In this document: positions 49,948 through 54,759 of the stretch, piece after piece
Numbering within the stretch: position 1 is the first letter of the stretch
How the letters are laid out: every line of letters starts with the position of its first letter
NCBI GenBank assembly: GCA_029862205.1
Contig: JAOTXT010000025.1
Coordinates: forward strand, 1 to 54,759
Direction: 5' to 3'
From: Paracoccaceae bacterium
GTDB lineage: Bacteria; Pseudomonadota; Alphaproteobacteria; Rhodobacterales; Rhodobacteraceae
Length of the DNA stretch: 54,759 bases
Notes under the pieces: generated by a model
What the model was told of the DNA's origin: nothing
Databases searched by the model: none
The model's input: only the letters and a program-made list of their open reading frames with translations
Position numbers and translations under genes: made by a program

Positions 49948-49987
49948 ATCACCTCCGCCGCAACCCATTACGGTGGAAGGAGGTGAT
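49948..49987 (+). promoter_or_regulatory. Hairpin sequestering a perfect Shine-Dalgarno sequence
   Basis: AAGGAGGTGAT (49977-49987) is the full complement of the 16S rRNA 3' end. Nine of its bases (49979-49987) pair perfectly with ATCACCTCC at 49948-49956, which imitates the rRNA tail. A four-pair inner helix (49958-49961 with 49973-49976) extends the stem. The ribosome would have to open this structure to translate the small frame that follows. Confidence 0.65.
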
Positions 49988-49992
49988 GCGAT

Positions 49993-50082
49993 GTGAGCGA
50001 AAGAAAATATCGCGCGATGATGCTTCTGATCACGCTTGCGAGCCTGATCGTTGCCATCGTCACGCTCTTGAAGGCGATCTAG
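49993..50082 (+). CDS. Candidate 29-residue single-helix membrane peptide
   Basis: From GTG 49993 the frame encodes a basic N-terminus (SERKYRAM) and one hydrophobic helix (MLLITLASLIVAIVTLLKAI), then stops at 50082. The strong AAGGAGGTGAT site ends five bases before the start, with the AGGAGG core nine bases away. An ATG two bases earlier (49991) is followed at once by TGA, giving a start-stop pair. Size, charge and helix resemble small membrane toxins or regulatory membrane peptides, and the sequestered ribosome-binding site fits a tightly controlled product. I do not recognise a family. It could equally be a non-functional frame in a structured RNA. Confidence 0.45.
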   Translation: MSERKYRAMMLLITLASLIVAIVTLLKAI

Positions 50083-50095
50083 CCTGAGAGAGCAT

Positions 50096-50121
50096 ACCCC
50101 GCGAGCAGCCACTCGCGGGGT
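50096..50121. terminator. Strong GC hairpin after small frame
   Basis: ACCCCGCGAG (50096-50105) pairs perfectly with CTCGCGGGGT (50112-50121) around a 6-base loop, 14 bases after the small frame stop. There is no T tract, so it may be a 3'-stabilising or Rho-independent-like structure of uncertain efficiency. Confidence 0.5.
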
Positions 50122-50125
50122 CATT

Positions 50126-50194
50126 GAGGTGATGTATGTGAACGAGAAACTATCGCAGGAGCAATTTAGCGGTTCTGAGGTTAGCAATCAATGA
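50126..50194 (+). other. Degenerate second copy of the small-ORF start region
   Basis: GAGGTGATG followed by ATGTGA-A-CGA and TATCGC repeats the order GAGGTGATG, ATGTGA-G-CGA, TATCGC of 49981-50013. A short frame from ATG 50132 (or GTG 50138, MNEKLSQEQ) ends at 50194. It shares the M-(S/N)-E-(R/K) opening with the first peptide but has no hydrophobic helix. I read it as a decayed or diverged duplicate. Confidence 0.4.
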
Positions 50195-50227
50195 ATGCGG
50201 CCACTGATTGCTGTCCCAAATCGGGAC

Positions 50228-50998
50228 TCAGTCCCTTCCTATGATTGCGTCAGGACCGTCCGGTCCCAACAAAGATTGCCTGTCGTCCTCCAAGACCAGG
50301 CAACTCAAGACCCCGGTGAAGACGGCACCGGTGTCGATCGCGATCCGGTTGGGATGAAGCTCGACGGTGTCGGTCGGGGTGTGGCCATGGACGATCACCG
50401 CCCCATGGTCCAGATTGGACTCCAGGAACAGCTCACGGATCCACAGCAGGTCGTGATCGGACTGCTCGTCGAGCGGGTAGCCCGGCATGATGCCCGCGTG
50501 GACGAAGGCGTAGTCTCCCTGGGCCTCCCACAAAGCGAGGCGGGCAAGGAACGCTTCGGTCCCGGGCGGAGTCGCTTCTAGGATGCGATCGCGAAAGTCG
50601 ATCATGTAGGCTTCGCGACACTCACGCATCATCCGCACCCCATCCAGTCCGAATGAATCGAGCGTCTCGATGCCCCCGTTCAGCATCCAAAGCTCGAAAT
50701 CCTCGCGATCCGGATCACGCAGGAAGTCGCGCAGGAACTGATCGTGATTGCCGATCAGGAACACCGCCTTAGGGTCCCGAGAATAGTCGATCAGCCGCGC
50801 CAGGGCGCCCGCCGAGTCCGGTCCACGGTCGATATAGTCGCCGATATGGATGACGCGCCAATCCTCGGCGGGACGGGCCTCGACATCGCGGGTGATCCGC
50901 CGGTGGACTTCGGCCAGAAGATCCGGGCAGCCATGTACGTCGCCGATCGCGTAGAGACGCATCCCCTCCGGCGCCTGGGCATCCGCCAGCTTCACCAT
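50228..50998 (-). CDS. Metallophosphoesterase (Ser/Thr phosphatase/ApaH-like)
   Basis: A 256-residue calcineurin-fold phosphoesterase with all metal-site motifs: GDVHG (about 19-23), GDYIDRGPDS (about 53-62), GNHDQFL (about 82-88) and the later HAGIMPG and VHGHTPT. The spacing and the HAGIMPG/GHTPT pair fit PPP-type protein phosphatases or ApaH-like diadenosine-tetraphosphate hydrolases; the substrate is open. ATG 50998 is chosen, with GGGGTG upstream; GTG 51004 is an alternative. The region between it and rpsU carries the rpsU terminator, so it has its own promoter or receives read-through. Confidence 0.9.
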   Translation of the reverse strand: MVKLADAQAPEGMRLYAIGDVHGCPDLLAEVHRRITRDVEARPAEDWRVIHIGDYIDRGPDSAGALARLIDYSRDPKAVFLIGNHDQFLRDFLRDPDREDFELWMLNGGIETLDSFGLDGVRMMRECREAYMIDFRDRILEATPPGTEAFLARLALWEAQGDYAFVHAGIMPGYPLDEQSDHDLLWIRELFLESNLDHGAVIVHGHTPTDTVELHPNRIAIDTGAVFTGVLSCLVLEDDRQSLLGPDGPDAIIGRD

Positions 50999-51024
50999 CG
51001 TCACACCCCAAACTCAAGCGCCAG

Positions 51025-51056
51025 AAAAGACAACCCCCGCAAGGTCATTGCGGGGG
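51025..51056 (-). terminator. Rho-independent terminator of rpsU
   Basis: On the minus strand a 9-bp stem (CCCCCGCAA with TTGCGGGGG, 51034-51056) with a 5-base loop is followed by TTGTCTTTT. It lies about 50 bp after the rpsU stop codon. Confidence 0.8.
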
Positions 51057-51105
51057 CCGGAACGAGATGCGCCCGGGTCCATGCCGGAGCGCCCCGAGGA
51101 TTGCT

Positions 51106-51312
51106 TCAGAGAAGACCTTCGCGCTGCGCTTTCTTGCGCGCGAGCTTACGCGCCCGGCGGATCGCCTCGGCTTTCTCCCGCGCGCGCTTGACCGACGGCT
51201 TCTCATAATGCTGCCGCAGCTTCATCTCGCGGAAGATGCCTTCGCGCTGCATCTTCTTCTTCAGCGCCCGAAGCGCCTGATCGACATTGTTGTCGCGGAC
51301 CTGTACCTGCAC
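51106..51312 (-). CDS. rpsU: 30S ribosomal protein S21
   Basis: A 68-residue protein of the bS21 family: [20 protein letters not shown] at the start, [20 protein letters not shown] in the middle, and a very basic C-terminus ending KKAQREGLL. It binds the small-subunit platform near the anti-Shine-Dalgarno end and assists initiation. The start codon is GTG, with AAGGTGG eight bases upstream. It is divergent from COQ9 and flanked by a promoter-like sequence and a clear terminator, so it is expressed alone. Confidence 0.97.
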   Translation of the reverse strand: MQVQVRDNNVDQALRALKKKMQREGIFREMKLRQHYEKPSVKRAREKAEAIRRARKLARKKAQREGLL

Positions 51313-51357
51313 CTACGTCACCACCTTTCCGAAGTTTCGATTTTCGCAGGAGCGGCT

Positions 51358-51386
51358 TATATACATAGGTGACCGAGTCCTGTCTA
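51358..51386 (-). promoter_or_regulatory. Candidate sigma-70 promoter of rpsU
   Basis: Read on the minus strand, TAGACA (51386-51381) and TATATA (51363-51358) are 17 bases apart, 45 bases before the rpsU GTG. The spacing is ideal and the -35 hexamer differs from consensus by one base. Confidence 0.6.
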
Positions 51387-51430
51387 GCATGGCAGCCGGG
51401 AGAAAACGCCGCATCCGCATGGTAAATAGC

Positions 51431-52138
51431 ATGAAAAAGCCCGAAAAATCCGAGGAAGACCATATCCGCGAGGCCCGTGCCCTCTTGATCGAAGCGGCGC
51501 TGCCTCATGTGCCATTCGATGGGTGGTCAAACACCACGCTGGAGGCGGCGATTGCCGAGTCGGGCGTCGATGCGGGGCTGGCGCGTCAGGCGTTTCCGCG
51601 CGGGGGGATCGACATGGCGCTGGCATTCCACCGGCAGACAGATCAAAGGCTGGCCGACGAGCTTGCCGGGGCCGATCTGGCCGCTATGCGCATCCGCGAC
51701 CGGATCACCCATTGCGTGCGGCGGCGGATCGAGCTGGTGGCGGAGAACCGCGAGGCGGTGCGCCGGGGCGGCGCGCTGCTGTCGCTGCCAATCCACGCGC
51801 CCGAGGGCGCCAAGGCGGTCTGGGAGACGGCGGACATCATCTGGAACGCCTGCGGCGACACGGCTACCGACTACAATTGGTATACAAAACGCATCATCCT
51901 GAGCGGGGTCTATTCCTCGGCCGTGCTCTTTTGGCTCGGCGATACCAGCTATGGATTCGCCAATACATGGGCCTTCCTGGACCGCCGGATCGAAGACGTG
52001 ATGCGGTTCGAGCGGACGAAGGCCAAGATGAATGAAAGCCCCTTCGTGCGCGCGGCGATGTGGGGTCCGATGCAGGTCTTGAGCGGGCTTCGCAAACCCG
52101 GCACTGCAGGCAAGGCGCCGGTCAGCCCCGCGGACTGA
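51431..52138 (+). CDS. COQ9 family protein (ubiquinone biosynthesis)
   Basis: A 235-residue COQ9 protein. EARALLIEAALPHVPFDGWS followed by TTLEAAIAESG is the TetR-like helical start typical of the family. The hydrophobic lipid-binding part includes AVWETADIIWNACGDTATDYN and YTKRIILSGVYSSAVLFWLG, and FLDRRIEDVMRFER lies near the end. COQ9 presents or channels precursors to COQ7-type hydroxylases in ubiquinone synthesis. The start is uncertain: 51431 gives a natural N-terminus, but ATGs at 51419 and 51389 are in frame and no good ribosome-binding site marks any of them. The end overlaps the convergent purK by 17 bp. Confidence 0.9.
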   Translation: MKKPEKSEEDHIREARALLIEAALPHVPFDGWSNTTLEAAIAESGVDAGLARQAFPRGGIDMALAFHRQTDQRLADELAGADLAAMRIRDRITHCVRRRIELVAENREAVRRGGALLSLPIHAPEGAKAVWETADIIWNACGDTATDYNWYTKRIILSGVYSSAVLFWLGDTSYGFANTWAFLDRRIEDVMRFERTKAKMNESPFVRAAMWGPMQVLSGLRKPGTAGKAPVSPAD

Positions 52139-53195
52139 TCCGGGTCACGTGGCCCATCTTGCGGCCAGGTCTGGTCTCGGCCTTACCATAGAGGTGCAGG
52201 CCCGCGCACTCGGCGGCGAGCTCCGTCCAATCATCCGCCTCGGCGCCGATCAGATTGGTCATCACCGCATCCGAATGCCGTGACCCGTCGCCCAGCGGCC
52301 AGCCGGCAACGGCTCGGATGTGCTGCTGGAACTGGTCGATCACGCAGGCCTCAATCGTCCAATGGCCTGAATTGTGCACGCGGGGCGCAATCTCGTTGAC
52401 CACCAGACCACCCGACGTTTGGAACAGCTCGATCCCCATCACGCCTACATAGTCGAGCGCGTTCAAGATCTTGCCTGCAAGCAAAACGGCGTCCTCACGC
52501 ACCGACCGTGAAATGGCACCCGGCACCGCCGTCGAATGCAGGATGCCGTCGCGATGGACGTTTTCGCCCGGCTCATAGCAGACCACTTCGCCGGATAGGC
52601 CCCGGGCGCCGATGACAGAAAGCTCGCGCTCGAAGTCAACGAAGCCTTCCAGCACCGCTGGCGCGCTGGCTATCGCCTCCCAGGCCGTCTCGGCTTGGCG
52701 GGCGTCCGTGACGCGCACTTGGCCCTTGCCGTCATAACCAAGGCGCCGGGTCTTCAGGATCGACGGCGTGCCAATCTCGGCCAAGGCCACCTTCAGGTCA
52801 TTGGGATCGCCGACCGCGCGCCAAGGGGCAACCGCGATGCTTAGGCTTTCGACGAAACTTTTCTCCTTCGCCCGGTCCTGACTAACCTCAAGCGCCCGAT
52901 AGCCTGGCCGGACCGGCGCATGGGCGGCCAAGGCGGCGGCGGCGCTGGCGGGCACATTCTCAAACTCGAAGGTCACTACATCGACTGCCGCGGCGAACCG
53001 GGTCAGGGCAGCTTCATTGTCATAGGAGGCGGTCGTCACCGCCGCGGCAACATCGCCCGCGGGCGGGTTGGTGCCAGGTTCGTAAATATGCGTTTTCAGC
53101 CCCAGCCTGGCCGCCGCGATCGCCAGCATCCGGCCAAGCTGACCGCCGCCCAGGATACCGATGGTACTCCCGGGGGGCAGCGGCGCATTGCTCAC
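52122..53195 (-). CDS. purK: 5-(carboxyamino)imidazole ribonucleotide synthase
   Basis: A 357-residue ATP-grasp enzyme carboxylating AIR to N5-CAIR with ATP and bicarbonate in purine synthesis. [19 protein letters not shown] is the classic PurK opening. [18 protein letters not shown] is the ATP-grasp lysine and glycine loop, and [20 protein letters not shown] with [20 protein letters not shown] completes the active site. Length is normal. Its start overlaps the purE stop as ATGA, so the two are translationally coupled. Confidence 0.97.
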   Translation of the reverse strand: MSNAPLPPGSTIGILGGGQLGRMLAIAAARLGLKTHIYEPGTNPPAGDVAAAVTTASYDNEAALTRFAAAVDVVTFEFENVPASAAAALAAHAPVRPGYRALEVSQDRAKEKSFVESLSIAVAPWRAVGDPNDLKVALAEIGTPSILKTRRLGYDGKGQVRVTDARQAETAWEAIASAPAVLEGFVDFERELSVIGARGLSGEVVCYEPGENVHRDGILHSTAVPGAISRSVREDAVLLAGKILNALDYVGVMGIELFQTSGGLVVNEIAPRVHNSGHWTIEACVIDQFQQHIRAVAGWPLGDGSRHSDAVMTNLIGAEADDWTELAAECAGLHLYGKAETRPGRKMGHVTRISPRG

Positions 53196-53677
53196 CGCTC
53201 GGGTTCCTCGGCCACGGCATCGGTGCGCGCGGCGCGCCAGGCCTCGAGCCGGGTGGCCAGATGAGCATCCGACGTGGCGACAATGGCCGCCGCCAGCAGC
53301 GCCGCATTGGCCGCGCCTGCCTCACCGATGGCCAGCGTTCCGACAGGCACGCCCGTCGGCATTTGTACGATCGAAAGCAGGCTGTCGAGCCCGGAGAGGG
53401 CTTTGCTTTGCACCGGCACGCCCAGCACCGGAAGCCGCGTCTTCGAGGCCAGCATTCCGGGCAAATGCGCGGCCCCGCCAGCGCCCGCGATGAGCACGCG
53501 CAATCCACGCCCGGCCGCCGTCTCCGCGTATTCAAACATGCGATCGGGCGTCCGGTGAGCCGACAGGATCTTGGTCTCGTGCGCGACGCCCAGCTCGTCG
53601 AGGATCTCGGCGGCGTGCCGCATGGTCGGCCAATCAGATTGGCTACCCATCGCGATTCCAACCAATGGCTGCGTCAT
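53192..53677 (-). CDS. purE: N5-CAIR mutase, class I
   Basis: A 161-residue PurE that moves the carboxylate of N5-CAIR to give [17 protein letters not shown], the active-site His in [28 protein letters not shown] and [20 protein letters not shown] are all family motifs. The start at 53677 gives the standard length; the frame is open 15 codons upstream without homology. It is the first gene of purE-purK. Confidence 0.97.
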   Translation of the reverse strand: MTQPLVGIAMGSQSDWPTMRHAAEILDELGVAHETKILSAHRTPDRMFEYAETAAGRGLRVLIAGAGGAAHLPGMLASKTRLPVLGVPVQSKALSGLDSLLSIVQMPTGVPVGTLAIGEAGAANAALLAAAIVATSDAHLATRLEAWRAARTDAVAEEPER

Positions 53678-53784
53678 CGGCCTTGTCCCCTCTTCCGACC
53701 CGTCCGATACCCGCAACGGCACCGGCGCGCGCCAAGAAAGCGCGCACTATAGCTGCGGAGCCCCCGCCCGCAACCCTGTGGCTC

Positions 53785-53994
53785 TCAGGCGATGATATCC
53801 GGGTAGAGCTTGTCTTCCAGCCGCGAGATCTCGTCCTTGAGGTGAAGTTTGCGCTTTTTCAGCCGCTTGATCTTCAACTGGTCGCCCAGGGACGATTCAG
53901 TCAAGGCTACGATCTCGTCGTCCAGCGCGCGATGCTGCCGTTTGAGCTCGACAAGCTGGGCCATCAATAACTCATCCTGGTTCATGACTTTCAT
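53785..53994 (-). CDS. YdcH family protein (DUF465)
   Basis: A 69-residue, highly charged helical protein of the YdcH/DUF465 family. LVELKRQHRALDDEIVALTE and IKRLKKRKLHLKDEISRLED are the two heptad-patterned helices, which probably form a coiled-coil hairpin. Function is unknown in any organism I can name. It is upstream of purE on the same strand, with about 108 bp between its stop and the purE start. Confidence 0.9.
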   Translation of the reverse strand: MKVMNQDELLMAQLVELKRQHRALDDEIVALTESSLGDQLKIKRLKKRKLHLKDEISRLEDKLYPDIIA

Positions 53995-54087
53995 AGACCG
54001 GTTGTTCCCAAGATGATGCAGGGCGCTTGAACCCTATCCATGCTACGCATACTTTCCGACGACGCAACAGGTGAGTGGGAGGGACAA

Positions 54088-54270
54088 TTGGCGCTCAAAT
54101 TTGCCGTTCTGGCCGGTGCGCTGATCCTTGCATGGTTTGCCTTTGCCAAGCCACTCCGCAACTTACCACGCCCGAAGGCCAAATCGAAACGTCCGCCCGC
54201 GCCGCTGGAAGCTTGCGCGCGCTGCGGCGTCTATCGCCCTGCCGGCGAGCCTTGCGATTGCGATTCGTGA
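54088..54270 (+). CDS. Small membrane protein with C-terminal cysteine motif
   Basis: About 60 residues from TTG 54088 (GGAGGG four bases upstream), with one hydrophobic helix (LKFAVLAGALILAWFAFA), a basic Pro/Lys linker (PRPKAKSKRPPAP) and a C-terminal ACARCGVYRPAGEPCDCDS. The CxxC plus CDC may bind a metal such as zinc. An in-frame ATG at 54040 would add 16 residues but has no ribosome-binding site. It resembles PP0621-type small proteins of unknown function; the assignment is weak. Confidence 0.65.
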   Translation: MALKFAVLAGALILAWFAFAKPLRNLPRPKAKSKRPPAPLEACARCGVYRPAGEPCDCDS

Positions 54271-54386
54271 CCGGAGTTCGATATCCGGTCGTGTATTTGG
54301 GCAGTGGCTTTTCTCTCGGCGCGAAACTTCCAGTGAACGGGGCCGCCGCACCGCCCATCAGTGGTCACAGAGGCTGAGCTGACCCG

Positions 54387-54759
54387 ATGGACGCACTGCT
54401 CCTGATCCTCGGCTTGGTCCTGCTGGTCGGCGCAGGAGACGCATTGGTGCGCGGCGCCGTGGCGCTGAGCCTGAGGCTGGGAATTCCGGCGATTGTCGTC
54501 AGCGCTACCGTGGTGGCGTTCGGCACATCGGCACCCGAGCTGTTGATCTCGGTTCAGGCGGCGCTGGAAGGGGCGCCGGGCATTGCGATCGGCAATGTGG
54601 TCGGGTCCAACATCGCCAACGTGCTTCTGGTGCTCGGCGTGCCCGCATTGGTGTCACCGCTCGCCGGATGCGGTGACGACGCCAGGCGCAACCTCTATTT
54701 GATGCTGGGGGCGACGATACTGTTCACCGCGCTTTCGGTGGGCGGCACGATCTACTGGT
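54387..54759 (+). CDS. Calcium/sodium antiporter (YrbG-like), N-terminal part
   Basis: The first 124 residues of a Ca2+:cation antiporter, cut by the window end. The first helix is LLLILGLVLLVGAGDALVRG. The alpha-1 repeat is AIVVSATVVAFGTSAPELLI (the G-T-S-x-P-E motif that binds the ion), followed by AIGNVVGSNIANVLLVLGV with the conserved G-N-x-x-G-S-N. The family exchanges Ca2+ for Na+ or K+ at the inner membrane. The ribosome-binding site is weak. Confidence 0.93.
   Translation, partial: MDALLLILGLVLLVGAGDALVRGAVALSLRLGIPAIVVSATVVAFGTSAPELLISVQAALEGAPGIAIGNVVGSNIANVLLVLGVPALVSPLAGCGDDARRNLYLMLGATILFTALSVGGTIYW

Larger units (their letters stand above)
49922..50227. other. Intergenic region holding small-ORF/hairpin locus
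   Basis: About 306 bases between the alpha/beta hydrolase and the convergent metallophosphoesterase. It contains a hairpin that buries a perfect Shine-Dalgarno sequence (49948-49987), a 29-codon hydrophobic frame (49993-50082), a strong GC hairpin (50096-50121) and a decayed second copy of the start region (50126-50194). Confidence 0.7.

Noticed and set aside
1-54759. Integrated phage, transposon, defence system or CRISPR array
   Set aside because: I found no integrase, transposase, nuclease-helicase modules or regularly spaced repeats. The repeats present are short palindromic elements without genes.
1-54759. tRNA or rRNA genes
   Set aside because: No cloverleaf with GTTCGA-type T arm and CCA-proximal acceptor stem, and no rRNA segment, was recognised in the gaps. 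A covariance-model scan would settle this.

Overview
The window looks like a chromosomal stretch of an alphaproteobacterium of the Rhodobacterales (Roseobacter/Rhodobacter/Paracoccus relatives). The DNA is visibly GC-rich and codon use favours G/C third positions. Several gene neighbourhoods are typical of that order: a three-gene proton-translocating transhydrogenase (pntAA-pntAB-pntB) preceded by the tiny aa3-oxidase subunit IV gene, comF-grxC-nitrilase, ftsK next to lolA, COQ9 next to purE-purK, and a DmdC-like large acyl-CoA dehydrogenase. This placement is inferred from gene content and synteny, not from a marker-gene tree. I saw no rRNA, tRNA, CRISPR array, transposase or phage gene.

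Layout. 1-1644: the 3' end of a BCCT-family betaine/carnitine/choline-type transporter, a strong terminator, and a SnoaL-like protein. 1831-9433 (minus strand): amidase, HD phosphohydrolase, a leaderless solute-binding-like protein, an aminotransferase, ftsK and lolA. 9531-11232 (plus): a UbiH-type hydroxylase and a stand-alone cyclic-nucleotide-binding protein. 11251-17084 (minus): an EamA transporter; a compact operon of two DUF1538 membrane proteins, a PII-like protein and a CBS-pair protein; Trm112, a LON-domain protein and YbbN; and a prolyl-tRNA editing protein. 17175-20982: an FSR-like MFS pump divergent from an AraC regulator, then a DUF4166 saccharopine-dehydrogenase-like protein.

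21050-33899 is the most distinctive region. A GlxA/CdhR-type regulator stands divergent to a nine-gene plus-strand run: BKACE-family cleavage enzyme, tandem CaiB CoA-transferase, carnitine dehydrogenase-thioesterase fusion, SDR, acyl-CoA dehydrogenase, NDP-forming acyl-CoA ligase, CaiD-like hydratase and two secreted esterase-like hydrolases. Together these could take gamma-butyrobetaine through its CoA thioester, crotonobetainyl-CoA and carnitinyl-CoA to carnitine, then 3-dehydrocarnitine, then betainyl-CoA plus acetoacetate, and finally glycine betaine. This run carries several palindromic repeats. One lies in the linker of the tandem CaiB protein. Another, exactly 78 bp, reads in frame through a predicted signal peptide. 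A third, a 131-bp element with 39-bp inverted arms, supplies the Shine-Dalgarno sequence of the ligase gene.

34013-45661 is housekeeping and mixed metabolism: a small methyltransferase, panC, a GH43-like propeller protein, hemH, an NDUFAF5-like methyltransferase, comF, grxC, a nitrilase, an FAD-linked dehydrogenase, Sua5, a DmdC-like dehydrogenase and an MBL-fold hydrolase. 45762-54759 holds the cytochrome oxidase subunit IV, the transhydrogenase, an alpha/beta hydrolase, a metallophosphoesterase, rpsU, COQ9, purK, purE, YdcH and the start of a Ca2+/Na+ antiporter. Between the hydrolase and the phosphoesterase is a short locus (49948-50194). It has a 29-residue hydrophobic reading frame whose perfect ribosome-binding site is buried in a hairpin, and a decayed second copy of its start region.
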